A DNA stretch of 64,000 bases from Marsupella aquatica. Taxonomy: Eukaryota > Marchantiophyta. The DNA is taken from positions 5,456,001 through 5,520,000 of the forward strand of contig OZ316896.1 in the NCBI GenBank assembly GCA_973895155.1, read 5' to 3'. The notes below the pieces were generated by a model. It was not told the DNA's origin and searched no databases. It worked only from the letters and a program-made list of their open reading frames with translations. Below are positions 33,956-45,928 of this stretch, one piece after another (position 1 is the stretch's first letter; each line of letters begins with the position of its first letter). A program made the position numbers and the translations under genes.

Positions 33956-35060
33956 GATGGACCTGGACATACAAGAGGCAGAGGCAGCGGTGGCATTAGA
34001 ATTACAAGGTCAGCAACCCTCGCGGCCTGAACATTCCTATAGAGCAAGGGAGAGAGTGGCACCTGAGAACTCTGACCCGAGTGTGCAATTCCCTGCTGCT
34101 GGTAGTGTCCAGCAGAGATCGGGTGGGAGCCATTGGCTACCGGAGGAGACACGACCACAATAGAGAGGCAGGCAGCAATCCGATTGGAATGACTCAAGAT
34201 TTGATCATACTAACAAAGCGGATTATGACGGGGTCTCGGAGGAACCCTTGAATACATGTTTGGAAATGCTGAGGAAAATTGCAATCAGCTCCACTAGTGA
34301 CTGGCCTAACACGTTACACACCAAAATCCAATGGTCCATTGAGGAGGCTACTCTCTCTATTACCGAACTATACAACTGCACCATGATGTGTTATTTCACG
34401 GATCGCCCCCTCTCTTACCGGCCTTTCATGATTGGGCCGAATTTGTGTTCATTCAAGACCTGGGCTGGCCGATAACTTAGATCAAATTTTCCGGTAAGAA
34501 TTTCTATGTGATCACATTTGAATTCCCAGAGCACCGTGATTCGGCCCTGGAGCTGGCGCCCTTTTTTATGGATAGGAAATTTGTGTTTACCTTCCCGTGG
34601 GAGCCCTCCTTTGATGCAAGCAGTGACTCCTACACCAAGCTGCCGGTCTAGATTGAGCTACCATTCAGAGCGCTAGTACTCGAGGGCTGCAGGAAAAGGA
34701 TTGCAGAGTCATTTGGGAAAGTTCTATATTACATTCAGGGCGATGAGCGCAACTCATTCCCTCATGATAGGGCTTGCATTTTGTGGGACACTGGACAGGA
34801 GGTTCCGCGGTGTGTCGGAGTGGATATTACGGAGGGCATCACAATCTGGCAGCCGGTCATATCTAGGAATATATCGTATCATTGTTTTAAATGCAACCAG
34901 AAGGGTCACTTGGCAAGGGATTGTAAAGCCCTTGAGCAGGAGGAGAACACTTCTAAAGGCAAAGAAATAAACGGGGATAACAGGTCAAGGGAGACGGAGG
35001 GTGACAACAATAAAGAAGCCAGGATGGTGGCGGAAACCTCGGCTGGCGGCAATCAGAGGC
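33956..35060 (+). pseudogene. LINE-A ORF1, rest of protein, degenerate
   Basis: Continues LINE-A ORF1 after the CACTA element. Compared with LINE-B ORF1 it shows the same blocks: CLEMLRKIAISSTSDWPNTL, then a DUF4283-like region in shifting frames, then ITIWQPVISRNISYHCFKCN and a CCHC knuckle ending GHLARDC at about 34,925. TAG at 34,161 and several frameshifts break it. ORF2 is absent: the sequence changes near 35,070 to the gypsy-B remnant. Confidence 0.75.
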
Positions 35061-35079
35061 ACTCTACGAACCCAAACCT

Positions 35080-37369
35080 GCACCGTCAAGACAACGGCTT
35101 TGATTGCAGACTTACCCAACATCAAGGGCTGAGCACCAGTATCCAGTAACACTCTCTCTGGCTGGTATATGGCTCCAATAGGCCCAACTAATCGGAAGAT
35201 ACCACTCCGATTATCCAATGACACAACACTAGGTTTAAACCTAGTCCTCTCAAATGCAAGGCGTGCTGGTAAATCCACCAACCTTGCTGCTGCTGCATGC
35301 CAGGTCTCACTAGTAGCAGTGGGTGGTGTCAACTTTTTTGCTCTAGAACTGCATGCTGCCTTTGCATAAGAAGCCAAAATGGGAGTATCCTCGCATAATG
35401 TGGCTGCCAATCTGAACACATCAGTTTGGACCAACTCCCAAGTTCAGCATGTCTGTCGTTGAAAATAATGGGGTGCGCACTATGGTTGTAGCTGCCCCCA
35501 ACAAGGTACCTGTCATCCCTGCTGCATCACTACGTGATTCGGCCAACTGACCCACACTAGGGTTTGTCTAAACCGGGTTCATAGAGGCAGTCTAAACTGT
35601 CTCTAACAATGTAAAAGACTGAGGAAGCTTTGTCTGCCGACGTTCATCCCCCCTTTGTGGATCTAGCTCCACTACTGCTCCTCGGGGCTCAAGAGCTTTT
35701 GCTGCCCCACGCGTCAAAGCTGTTGATGCATCAATGTGTGCAGTGCCACACATGAATCCCATAGTGACAAGATCTCCATCAACCCCATAAGATGTGGAAG
35801 CCCCATAGGATGTAGAAGCCCCATCACCAGAAGCAGGTCTCACCTGAGAACTAGCCATAGCAGCTAGTTGTTGCTCCAATTGAGCAATCTTAGTATCCTT
35901 AGGATCTGTGGTCATAGCAGGAGCAGTATCACCTCCCTACCTTGCTACATGTGGCATACCTCGGCCATGACCACCACCTCTACCTCCTCTTCCCTGATCA
36001 TGTGTGCATTGTCCTCCTCTCCGTAACTCAGGATGGAGTGAAAAACACCTATCCTTGGTGTGTCCAGGAGCTCCACAATGATCACATTGCCGCTGATCAG
36101 GTGCTGAGGCCCCTCCTGACCCTCTATGATCAGGGCAATACCGCTGCGCATGATCCCCACCACAGGTCCAACATCCAGGCTGCTGTCCAACATAGGAAGG
36201 CACAGGTCTCTGACTGGTAGATTCCCGTGCAATGGGCTTCATCAGTGATTTCACTAACTCTGGACATTCTTTTGTCCATTTTTTTACCATGAAATTTCCA
36301 ACACCAATTATTCTTTTCCCTATAACTTGAGTTCTAGAGTACATTGTATGTTATGCATAGATTTATTAGGAGTAGCTTGTTAAGCTTCATATATCTTGAT
36401 CAAAAAATTTCAAATATGATATTGATAAGTCTCATATTTATCTACAATTTAGTTGATTTAAATTTCCAAAAAATTGTTATGAAATTTCCAAATTGTTAAT
36501 AATATTCCAGAATTAGTGAAACTATTGATCTTCTCCCTCTGACTCTTACGTGCAGTAGGCTGTGATGTGGGTGTAGATGCAGCCTTTGGTGCTTCCTTGG
36601 CAAACCCGGAAGTCACCACTTTCTCATTCACCATATTGAGCTTGATGCGCTCTGAAAGTGTAAAAACAACTACCAATGTGGGATCTGCATCCCTAAGTAG
36701 AGTGACATCTCTCACTCTGCGTCGCAATTCTCTATCCAGAATTGCATACCAAAATTGGACTGCCCGAGCCTCTGTCACTCCCTTGGTGACAGTGATCAAT
36801 CTACGCATACGAGTGTATGCCTCACGTAGACTCTCTCCAGTCTTGCGCTGAAACTCCTGGAGACCCTTCAACTTATCAGTCCTCACACCCTGATAGTTTT
36901 GCTTTAATACTTCAAAGAACTCCACCACAGGGTTAAATGTTGGCGTAACTCCAACCCCCGTCACAATCGCACCGGTAGGAGTAGCGGTGGATGTTGTTGG
37001 AGTGGTACTGGTAGATGGTGTGCCACTCTGGCTAGTGTTGCTAGAAGAAACAACAGCTGTAGCAATGGGTTGGGCAGCCGCTCTAGTGCCATAGGTGATG
37101 GACACATAATTAGGTGACCAATGCTGCCTCCATGCCTCAATCTCAACCAAATGAGCCTTCTGAAACTCATGGTAGTCATCCATGGGTGGCCCCTCCAAAT
37201 GCTGAAATAATCCCTTCCATGGCATGAAAGGGGTAAACAACGTGGCATTACGTAATGACTGCATATCGCACCACGTATCAAACTCTTGGATGAAGTCATC
37301 CAGATCAATCGTGCCAACTACACCAGAGTATCGTCGTGGGCCCTTTGTAGCCCCGTACATCTCTTCCAT
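35080..37369 (-). pseudogene. Gypsy-B gag-protease remnant
   Basis: Minus strand. 37,369-36,500 is a retrotransposon Gag capsid: FQRKTGESLREAYTRMRRL and QFWYAILDRELRRRVRD match the retrotrans_gag pattern. 36,240-35,937 has two CCHC-type knuckles (CWTCGGDHAQRYC, CDHCGAPGHTKDRC). 35,915-35,592 begins like a coiled coil (KIAQLEQQLAAMA). 35,430-35,090 has an aspartic protease with LLDTGAQPLMLGK, where DTGA is the DSG/DTG active site. The reverse transcriptase is missing, truncated at the LINE-A junction. Gag is interrupted at about 36,245-36,515. Confidence 0.75.
36245..36515. mobile_element. Possible MITE in gypsy-B gag
   Basis: About 270 bp of AT-rich sequence is bounded by TTTCACTAA(C/T)TCTGGA in opposite orientations and sits between the capsid and the zinc knuckles, where no insertion is expected. 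No clear target duplication was found, and the left repeat overlaps codons that read plausibly as gag. Confidence 0.35.
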
Positions 37370-37379
37370 GTCTCACAAC

Positions 37380-37640
37380 AAAGGTGCAATCACCTGATGA
37401 CAAGGAGAACTGGTCACAGAGTCCTCGTCAGAATCACTATTTGAAGCTGCACTTGCAACTATTATCAATGTTGTTGGCCGAAAGGGCACCCCACTTCGAG
37501 TGAAACCAGTCCTCTGTCCCTCGGACAGTCCCGTAGCAGCCAAAGAATCTGTGATGACAAATCTGCCCTAAATCATCACCATCACCTTCATAATAGGCTT
37601 CACAATGCCCCAAGGTTGTAGCTAAGAATCCATGCAAAAT
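37380..37640. other. Gypsy-B 5' side, no gene
   Basis: Sequence upstream of gypsy-B gag on the minus strand. A 66-codon minus-strand ORF (37,437-37,637) has no recognisable domain. No LTR end or tRNA primer site could be assigned. Confidence 0.4.
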
Positions 37641-37875
37641 TAATCCAATTTATGCATCTAGATGGATTCAGAAGTATCCAAAACCTCTAAATAGCTTCTG
37701 ATTTGGCCCAAAATAGGTCTCTAGACAAACTAATAAGTGTATAAAGCCCCCTGGCCCTTTAACTTAGACAACAAGTTGTGAAAGCTTGTGTGTACACTGC
37801 ATGCCATAAGAACTCCATGGTTAAGCACGCGCAGAAGGAATAGCTTTGGGATGGGTGACCTCCCCCCTTGGAGTT
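37641..37875 (+). mobile_element. 5S-rRNA-derived TRIM (Cassandra-like) fragment, copy 2
   Basis: 37,801-37,875 keeps AGAACTCCATGGTTAAGCAC, close to plant 5S rRNA GAACTCCGAAGTTAAGCGTG, followed by TTTGGGATGGGTGACCTCC. The upstream part (AGTGTATAAAG, AAGCTTGTGTGTACA) matches the copy at 32,380. The 5' third of 5S is absent, so this is not a working 5S gene. It is the better preserved copy. Confidence 0.75.
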
Positions 37876-38109
37876 ATGCACCAACTTAGGCACTCCAAAC
37901 CAACCAATTGTCAACTACTCCTCACGTACCAACAAGCTACCTTGCGGCCCGCTCCGGTCTGGCTCCTGTTCTGCCCTCATGCCCCTCGTCACGAGTCGCC
38001 TTGAAACGCCGAGATGAGCCTGAGGGAGCCCTTCACACTCGCCACACTTTGCTACGTCGGGGTGAACCTCCAATTCAAATCCATTCAATAGTCATCCGGA
38101 TGCCCGGTC

Positions 38110-38550
38110 CACAAGTTGGAGTGGGATGATCCCAGTCCAAGTCCTTCATGTCCTCTACACAGGTGAAGTCGCCAAGATACAGTTGGATTGGGTTGATTCT
38201 AATCCAAATCCACTTCAAGGTCCAGATGAGGTCTCTGGACACGCCAACATACAGTTGGATTGGGATGATCCCAATCCAATTCACCTTTGCCCAAAATCAA
38301 GTCTCCAATGTTGTCAATGTACAGTTGGATTGGGATCATCCCAATCCAACTTCAACTTCAAGTCCAAATGGGGTCCGAAGTTACCAATGTATAGTTGGAT
38401 TGGGATGATCCTAGTCCAAATCCAACTTCGAGTCAAAATGCGGTCTCAAGAGACAACCCACAATTGGACTCGGATGATCCCAATCCAAATCCAACTTTGA
38501 GTCAAAATGAAGTCTCAAGAGACAACCCACGATTGGACTCGGATGATCCC
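38110..38550 (+). repeat. 70-bp minisatellite with internal palindrome, about seven units
   Basis: Units start near 38,118, 38,180, 38,252, 38,322, 38,392, 38,462 and 38,531, so the period settles at 70 bp. Each contains a palindrome with arms TTGGATTGGGAT / ATCCCAATCCAA around one base. Reading frames through it are repeat artefacts. Confidence 0.9.
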
Positions 38551-38559
38551 AGTCCAAAA

Positions 38560-39510
38560 CAAGGCGCGCCACAAAACACGCCGCAATTCTTGGACCAAAA
38601 CACTGTTCAACAATATTGTCATTTTCCTTGTGCCCTAGGTCGCCGCCGCACCTCGTCGCAACGCGGACTCCATCGTGACGCCAACAACACAATTCACCAA
38701 CATTTGATTGTCACTTTCTTTGTAAAAGTGTACAATCCATCAACGAATCTCAAATCCGCAATAGCCTTTGCGATGCTGCAACGCAATCGGTAAGGACTAG
38801 AACTCTAAAAACACAATGTAGCAATTATCACTCAAGGCGCCTTCTGATCTTTGATCAGTCCCTCATTGCCATAGCTTTGAGAAGCTCCAAATGTCAATTC
38901 GGTAATCAACTCCAGAGAGGACTTCAAGAACAAACTATCAGAGAGCTTCAAATAGCACCAAGCTGTACTCTCAGAGCAATCAATAGCTCACAATCTCCAA
39001 TCTACCAATGGCTGATCTGACTTGAGCTACCACAAGTCAACCAGCAAGATCTCAACAATCCAAGCTACCATGGATCAACTATGCAATACAGCAAACTTTG
39101 AAACAACTTCGAATCAACTTGTAGTGATCTTTCAATGTAATCTTCAATTGATGATATCGAACAATGATCAGTGCTAATCCAACATCGATCCCGTCCGACG
39201 CGATCACACATATATGTCAAGCCCAACGCACCTTGTGCTTCAAAGAATCTACGTTACATGCACACAACCTGGTCAGCCACACCATAGCCACCAAGCTCAT
39301 GCTCAAGGGCTCAACATTGAAAGATGAGGCCTTTGAGCCAACACAAGGGGATAACTATGATCCCTCACACTCAAACTAAACACAAAGTGCTCATATAGCA
39401 CACATACAAAACCTCTATACCCTGGATAGTACAATATACTTTACTACCACTCTAAATGGTGTGACAACATTGAGAAGGCAGTGATGAAGGTAAGTCATTG
39501 ACATAGAAGA
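38560..39510. other. No gene seen
   Basis: A spacer between the minisatellite and gypsy-C. Short ORFs have no domains. No gypsy-C 5' LTR (TGATATGTCGTGGGG) is found here, so gypsy-C is 5' truncated. Confidence 0.5.
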
Positions 39511-39516
39511 AGAGAC

Positions 39517-41056
39517 TTGGATCAAGAGGCTATCAGTGGAGTTCCAAGTCAAACCAAGACATCAATCACTACAAAGATGGATAATACTACTAGTGGGGGT
39601 GAGAAGAAGGAGATCAAGCCCACAGCACAAGAAGGCAAAGGAGGAGCAGTTGAAGAGCTTGCTGATTTGATGATCGAGGAACTTGACCATTCTTACAACC
39701 CAAGTTCTAAACCAGACACAAGCAACCAAGACTACAACAACAACAAATCGCACATGGAATTGCATGTGGTGTGACAGTAAGGGGCATAGAAGAAATGATT
39801 GCACTAAACTTTCTGCAGCACTTCAAAATCGACTTCTGAAGTTTGTTGGTGAGCAAGTGCAAAAGAAGCTTGCATACTACAACAATGAGGAGCTTATATC
39901 ACTCAACAATAATCGTGGAGGGATGAGAGCCTTAGTGGAGAAAAAGTTGGCAACAGAAGGAGTAGACACAGTAGCAACTCTAATCAAGCCGAATGTTTTT
40001 GCTGCAACAAGTTGTTTTTCAGAAAATGTACTTGATGAGACAGGAAAGAAGAAGCTTGCTGACTACATTCGTCAACAAACTGGATGGGATGTTCCTGTGT
40101 TAATAGCCCCAATTACTGCAGAAGTTGGAGCTACATGGGAAGCAAGAGTGGAGGACAAGCGCAAAACTCCTTCAAGTGATGAGCCAAGAGGAAAGATGCC
40201 AAGAAGAGAAACTTCAGATTCACCAATGGAGGAAGTGAAGAAGAATGAGAAGTCAACCAAAAAGGGACCTGGATGGATACTAGGCCATGATATGGAACAA
40301 ACAATTGAACCAGAGAGAATTGCTGATAAGTTTTGGAAGCAAGAAGCCCGTGGTTTTACAAATGAAGAGTTCTTTGGAAGTTTAAGGAAAGACATACAAG
40401 AAGCAATTCTTACAAGATCAAAGAAGAAATGTTTTTACAAAGAGGGTCCTCATGCTCTAGCTGGGGAGATGGAGGATTCAGACAATGAAGGAGAAACTAA
40501 GAGCGTGAACATTTGTGCAGTACAAGTTGAAAGACAACAAAGTTGAGATTCCTATCATGCTAAATCTATAAAAGAAATGAAATCATATTGGGTAAGAGCT
40601 TGTGATGAAGTTGAGGTGGAGCTGATTGGAGTCAAAGGTCCTATCAAGGCACTTATTGATTCAGGATCAGAGGTGAATCTAATGTCAAGGGAGCTCTACA
40701 ACCAAGGAAGGTGGAAGGTGGATCGAGACATCCAATGGAAGGTGAAATCAGTCAATGCAAATCACAATTCTTTGTGGGGAGCTTGTCCTGATGTGAAGCT
40801 TAAGGTAGGAAATGTGCTTGAAGACATCAATGTCTTTGTTCATGATTCCTTACCTTATCCACTTCTTCTAGGACAACCTTTCATTACAGAATGGAGACTA
40901 GAGACTAAGGTTCTTGATGATGGCACTCATATGGCCAAAGTCAAGAGTAAGGATAATCTTCGTGTTATCCAATTTCCAACAGTTCGCCCAGATCATGTGA
41001 GAAATAGGAAGGAGCTAAGAGCAAGTGAAGAGGTGAAGGACCAAGAAAATTTCTGA
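39517..41056 (+). pseudogene. Gypsy-C gag C-terminus and aspartic protease
   Basis: A CCHC knuckle (CMWCDSKGHRRNDC) lies near 39,765-39,810. An acidic/basic linker follows, then, after TGA at 40,544, a protease with ALIDSGSEVNLMS near 40,650 (DSG active site) and a downstream LLLGQPFI flap-type motif near 40,860. The capsid is missing. Protease cuts the element polyprotein. The pol frame that follows is shifted by one. Confidence 0.8.
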
Positions 41057-41070
41057 TTGGCATCCCGTTA

Positions 41071-43485
41071 GTGAGGATGAGCAGGCAGGATGCCAATGTG
41101 AGTGACTCACCAAACATAAGATTTTCCTCGTCTTTGTTTGTAGCTATAGGGAGAGATAGAGAGGTTTCATATATGCAAGTTAGAGAGGCATCAAGAAAAT
41201 TGAAAAAGAGAATTGAAAGGAGTAAGGCTATGTTAGTTAGTCAAGGTGTTATGGATTTGAGTGATAATATGGAGGGTGTGCTAGATGAACAAGGTTGTTG
41301 TCCCACTTTGCAGCAAGTTATAGTAGATTTGAATGATGGAAAGGGTGAGATAGAAGTAGGCCCATTGTTATATCAACATATAGAAGAGTTGGTTGAGGTG
41401 AACACAAAGTACAAGACAATAGATAAGAAGGTTAGACCAGCAGCCACACCTCTACCAGCTGATGCAAGAGATATTTTAAGAAGTGCTAGCAAGGAGCCTA
41501 GTTTGAGAGATAAAAGAAAGATTGGACATACATTCACAGAAGACACTTTGAACCAATTGCAAATTGGTGATGATGGACTACTTACCATGATCGAGAAGGA
41601 GGCATTCAAGAAGATGATCAAAGAGCATGGGAGAGCATTTTCCTTTTCTATGGAGGAGATAGGATGTGTGGATCCACAGAAGGTAACACCAATGGTTATT
41701 TTTACAGTTCCACACATACCATGGGATTTGAAGCCAATTTTGGTTCCAAGAGCACTAACACCAAAGTTGATAGCATTGTTGAAAGAGAAGTTAGATGCTA
41801 AGATACTTGAGAGATCAGATGCACCATACTCCAATCGGTGGTTCACAATGCAGAAGAAGAATGGGAAGCTAAGTTTCATTCAAGACATGCAGCCACCAAA
41901 CAAAGTCACAATTCGGAATGTTGGAGTTGGACTTGTGGTAGACGAGTATGCTGAAGACTTTGCTGGGAGGGCCATCTATTCCATTGGAGACTTGTACTCA
42001 GGATATGATCAATACCAACTTTCTCAAAGTAGTAGGGATATCACCACCACGAGAACTCCACTTGGACTTTTGCATATGTGCAATTTGCCACAAGGTGCTA
42101 CTAATTCTGTTGCACATATGCAAAATGCTATGAACAAGATTTTGGAGTCTTTCATTCCACAAAAAACTAGACCATTCCTCGATGATATGCCAATCAAAGG
42201 ATGCTTGGAAGAACTCAAGGATGAAACACTTTGAAAGGATGGGATACGTCAATTTGTTTGGGAACACATGAAGGATGTAGGGGCTATACTAAAGAAGTTG
42301 ATTGAGGTGGGAGTTACACTCTCGGGAGAAAAATCAGCATTTGGCTTGAGGGAAGTCAAAGTGGTTGGGCAGATGTGTGGGCCCTATGGAAGAAAGCCAA
42401 GTAAGGATAAGGTGGAAGCAATCAGCCAAATGGAAGATTGTCGAACAACTTCAGAGGTACGAAGGTTTCTAGGAGGTTGTATCTTCGGGCATAACCACCG
42501 TGCCAGGAAACAATAAACAGGAAACAGGAAACAGTAAACAGGAAAATGGATGAGAAATTTTTGAAAATTTTTTGAAAATTTTTTTGGAATTTTTTTTTTT
42601 GGAATTTTTTTTTTTTTTTGGTTTGTATTTTTGGAATTTTTTTACTAGCGCCCCAAGCTAGTAATAGTAGCGCCTGGCGCTAGCCAAAAATGATCGTTTT
42701 TAAAAATATTTTGAAAATTTTGAGTTTTAATGAGAAATTTTTTAAATCTCATTTTTGCTGATAACAGTAAAATTTTGCTCATAACAGGAAATCATTTTCC
42801 TGTTTCCTGGCACGGTGTAAAGCCTCGTATCTTCTATCGAATATGGATACCACATTTTTCACATGTTTCACATCCATATGGCTTGCTTAAGAAGAATGTA
42901 AGATTTATATGGAAAAATGAACATGTAGAAGCAATGCAACACTTGAAAGAAGCTTTGTTAAGTTCACATGTGCTTTGCCCATTGAAGTATGATGGTGTAC
43001 ATCCAATAGTTCTTACAATATATGCAAGTCCATATGGAGCAGGATGGGCATTAGGACAAGATGATGATGATGGGCATAGAACAGTTGCTCATTTTGGAGC
43101 AAAGATCTTTAATGAAAGACAACAGAAGTATCCGCAAATAAAGAGAGAGCTTTGGGGAGCAAAACTAGCACTTAGGCAAGAAAGAGATTACTTGATAGGA
43201 GCTAACATGATTCTAGAAACTGATTGCTTACCCTTACTTGGGATGATTATAAACTGTGATACTCCCGACATTGCTATGCTTAGGTGGATAGCTTTTATCC
43301 GAATGTTTAATCCAAAACTGAAGCACATAACTGGAAAAGATAATCCAGTGGATGATATGTTGTCAAGAGCTAGATATAAATCAGGCAAGCATAGTATTGA
43401 GTGTTCACATGGTGAGATTGACGGACAAATTAAGGAGTTGTTATTCTATGAAGATCTATATTCAGGAGAGTTGCTAGTTATATGA
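41071..43485 (+). pseudogene. Gypsy-C reverse transcriptase and RNase H
   Basis: One frame, broken by TGA at 42,232 and by a MITE at 42,487-42,825. RT blocks: SDAPYSNRWFTMQKKNGKLS, YSIGDLYSGYDQYQL, LPQGATNSVAHMQ and RPFLDDMPIKG, where FLDD is the YxDD box. After the MITE comes YRIWIPHFSHV, then RNase H (LTIYASPYGAGWALGQ), KYPQIKRELWGAKLALRQ and HITGKDNPVDDMLSR. It copies element RNA into DNA. Motifs and domain order make it Ty3/gypsy. Confidence 0.88.
42487..42825. mobile_element. Non-autonomous MULE (MITE), 339 bp, copy 2
   Basis: GTATCTTC flanks it (42,479-42,486; 42,827-42,834), with a ninth base differing (T/C), so the 9-bp duplication has one change. Removal rejoins FLGGCIF to YRIWIPH. 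The ends share CACCGTGCCAGGAAACA as an inverted repeat about 10 bp in from each border. Two AGCGCC palindromes (42,644-42,685) and an A-rich ATTCC array match copy 1 in reverse orientation. Confidence 0.88.
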
Positions 43486-44794
43486 CGTTATTTGACTACA
43501 TTGGAGAGAGACACTAGATGGAGTGATGAAGAATTCAGCAAGATTCGAAAGAAGGCTTACAAGTTCTTGGTTCGAGATGGATACTTATGGAGGCGTCCAA
43601 AGGCAAGGAGTCAAGTACCTCTGAGAGTGCTTGATATTGAGGGAGAGAAAGTTCAAGTATTACAAGAGGCACATGATCTTGAAGCAGCAGGGCATCGTGG
43701 AGTTCAGGCTATATATGAAAAGTTAAGAAGATTCTACTGGTGGGTTGGAATGTATGTGGATGTTCGGGAATATGTTGGATCTTGTGAGATTTGCCAATAC
43801 TACTCAAAGATTCAACATAGAGATGGCTTGAACCCTACATATCCTCTATCTTTACATTTTTAATGGGGTATAGATATTGTTCATATGCCACCAGGGATTA
43901 GAGGTGCAAAATATTTAGTGTTAGCTAGAGAAGACTTGTCTTCGTATATGGAAGGGAGGGCATTATCTTCTAACAAAGCTAAAGCCGTATGCAGGTTTGT
44001 GTTAGAAGATATCATTGCTAGACATGGATGTTTTAGGCGCATGAGAGCTGACCATGGAGAGTTAGATAGCAAAGAGGCAAAGACATTCTTTAAGAAATTT
44101 CATATCCGCTTAAAGCTAACTACATCTTACAATCCAGAAGCAAACGGCAAGAGTGAGAGAGGTCATCCACCAATTGTTAAATAATGCCTTAGTCAAATCA
44201 TGCAAGGGAAAGGTATCAAGATGGCCAAACTTACTACCTTTAGCTCTATTAGCAGATAGAATGACTTGTAGTTCGGTGACAGGATATGCACCGGTAGAAT
44301 TAGTGAGTGGGCATCTACCTTTAATGCCATTAGAGGAGAATATTTTTAGTTGGAGGACAGTTGACTGAGAAAATCAGGTATCACATGAAGAGCTACTTGC
44401 AAGGAGAATGGAACATTTCCAAAGAACTCCAGAAAAGATTGACATTGCAATGGAGAAAGTGAAGCAAGCACGAGAGAACAATAAGGTCGAATTTGATAAG
44501 ACTCATCGCTTGAGACCTATTCAAATCAAAGAAGGAGATTGGGTTCTTATTGCAGAAGGAGGGTTGGAGCAACAACATTCGACAAAAGCTAAGTTTATGA
44601 GAAGATGGAGAGGGCCATTTGTGATTGTTACTATTCACCCAAATGCAACATACACTGTTCGAGAGTTAGATGGAGCAATTCATCAAGTTCCTTATGCAGG
44701 CAAGAGGGTTAAGCTTTTCAAACAACGTTTGAAATTTCATTTGCAAGATGTATATGATTTAAGTGATGTAGAGGACTTTGAAGCTGGGTCATAA
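43486..44794 (+). pseudogene. Gypsy-C integrase
   Basis: HHCC finger: HDLEAAGHRG then CEICQYYS (43,670-43,805). DDE core: WGIDIVHMPPG after a TAA at 43,861, MRADHGELDS near 44,045, and a C-terminal SYNPEANGKSERGH. A frameshift near 44,155 moves to the next frame. The C-terminal GPFVIVTIHPNATYTVREL region (44,610-44,700) is the SH3-like DNA-binding part. No chromodomain is visible. TGA at 44,366 also interrupts it. Confidence 0.85.
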
Positions 44795-44981
44795 GGTTGG
44801 TGCAAACCAGAGGCTGCACAGGTTTAGTGGGGGTGATATGTCGTGGGGATTCCCTTTAGAAGGCTAGAATCCATATTGTGTTATTTGAGTTTATGTGAAA
44901 AGAATTTTACTTGAAAGCTTCATAGTAATACTATTAGAGCATATATGTTATATTCTATATGCAGTGTGTACATTCTACAAT

Positions 44982-45147
44982 GATACATAATAGTTTCACT
45001 AATTACCCATAGTAGTTTTACCAACCATGCATAGTAATTCCACCAATTATGCATAATAGTTTCACCAAATACGCATAGTAGTTCCACCAATTACGCGTAA
45101 TAATTCCACCAACTATGCACAGTATTTCCATCAACTATGAATAGTAC
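44982..45147 (+). repeat. 22-bp tandem repeat in LTR U3
   Basis: About seven diverged units of CATAGTAGTTCCACCAATTA plus two bases, lying upstream of the TATA box as enhancer-type U3 repeats often do. Confidence 0.85.
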
Positions 45148-45240
45148 TAGCACACTTATAGGTGCTTGATGCTTGCCACTTGGCTTCCATCCAAGGATCA
45201 AGGCATCGATCCATGCCCTCTTGGAAAGAACAAAGGGGTA

Positions 45241-45250
45241 CTATAAATAA
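45241..45250 (+). promoter_or_regulatory. LTR TATA box
   Basis: CTATAAATAA, the only strong TATA motif in this LTR, 3' of the U3 repeats. Transcription would start about 30 bp on. Confidence 0.6.
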
Positions 45251-45928
45251 AGTGAAGAGGAACACACTCTCCTCATTCACATTATTTGATCTATCATGTT
45301 GGACTTGCAATATTGTAAGAAACTCTTCCCCTCTTGTGCACATGTCTTGTTTGTTATTATTTTTTTTATCTGGAACTTTTTTGGTCCTTTTCAAGTAAAA
45401 CCCGCGAAAACCCACGGGAAGGCGGCCAAAACAGCCAAAACACCATCCAAAATGCCGAACAATCAAAGTTGAGGCCCCATGGGGCAGAGCCGGCAAGGAG
45501 CACAAAGCACATGAGTGCTTGTGGGAGTGACAAAGCCAGGGCAGAACTCTAACATCTAAAGGCCTTGTAAGTCACCGGACCACAAACCGATCCACAGTGG
45601 AAGGCCACTACCGTCTAAAGAGTTGCTGTCAAGAAAGTGAATAGGCAAAATAGAAAAGCGCCAACTGAATGAACAGATCTAGAGAGCCAAAGCTCACTTC
45701 TAAGCCTAATAGAGCCACTGCCTTCCCCTAGTAAGTGCCCAGTGAAAAAAAGACACATCACCATGTCGCAAAGGCATCCTTCCTTCCCAACCACCGCCTT
45801 CTCTCACTGAGCAAAGCTTCCTTGGCCTGGAGGAGCCGCGCGTGCTTGCAGCAGGGGCCATAAGTTTCACATAGCCCATGGATGTTGTCCGCCATCTCAG
45901 AGAGGACTAGATTAAAATTGAAGGAGCG

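Larger units (their letters stand above)
44834..45359 (+). repeat. Gypsy-C 3' LTR, first part
   Basis: A purine tract (TAGTGGGGG, 44,825-44,833) is followed by TGATATGTCG, the expected LTR start. It contains the 22-bp array and a TATA box. It is cut at 45,359 by LINE-B and continues at 52,478. Confidence 0.7.

Noticed and set aside
37801-37875. Functional 5S rRNA gene
   Set aside because: Only the 3' half is recognisable, with many changes, and the match extends upstream to another dispersed copy, as expected of a TRIM.
38110-38550. Coding repeats in the minisatellite
   Set aside because: Open frames on both strands come from the 70-bp periodic DNA. Codons differ between units without keeping a peptide.
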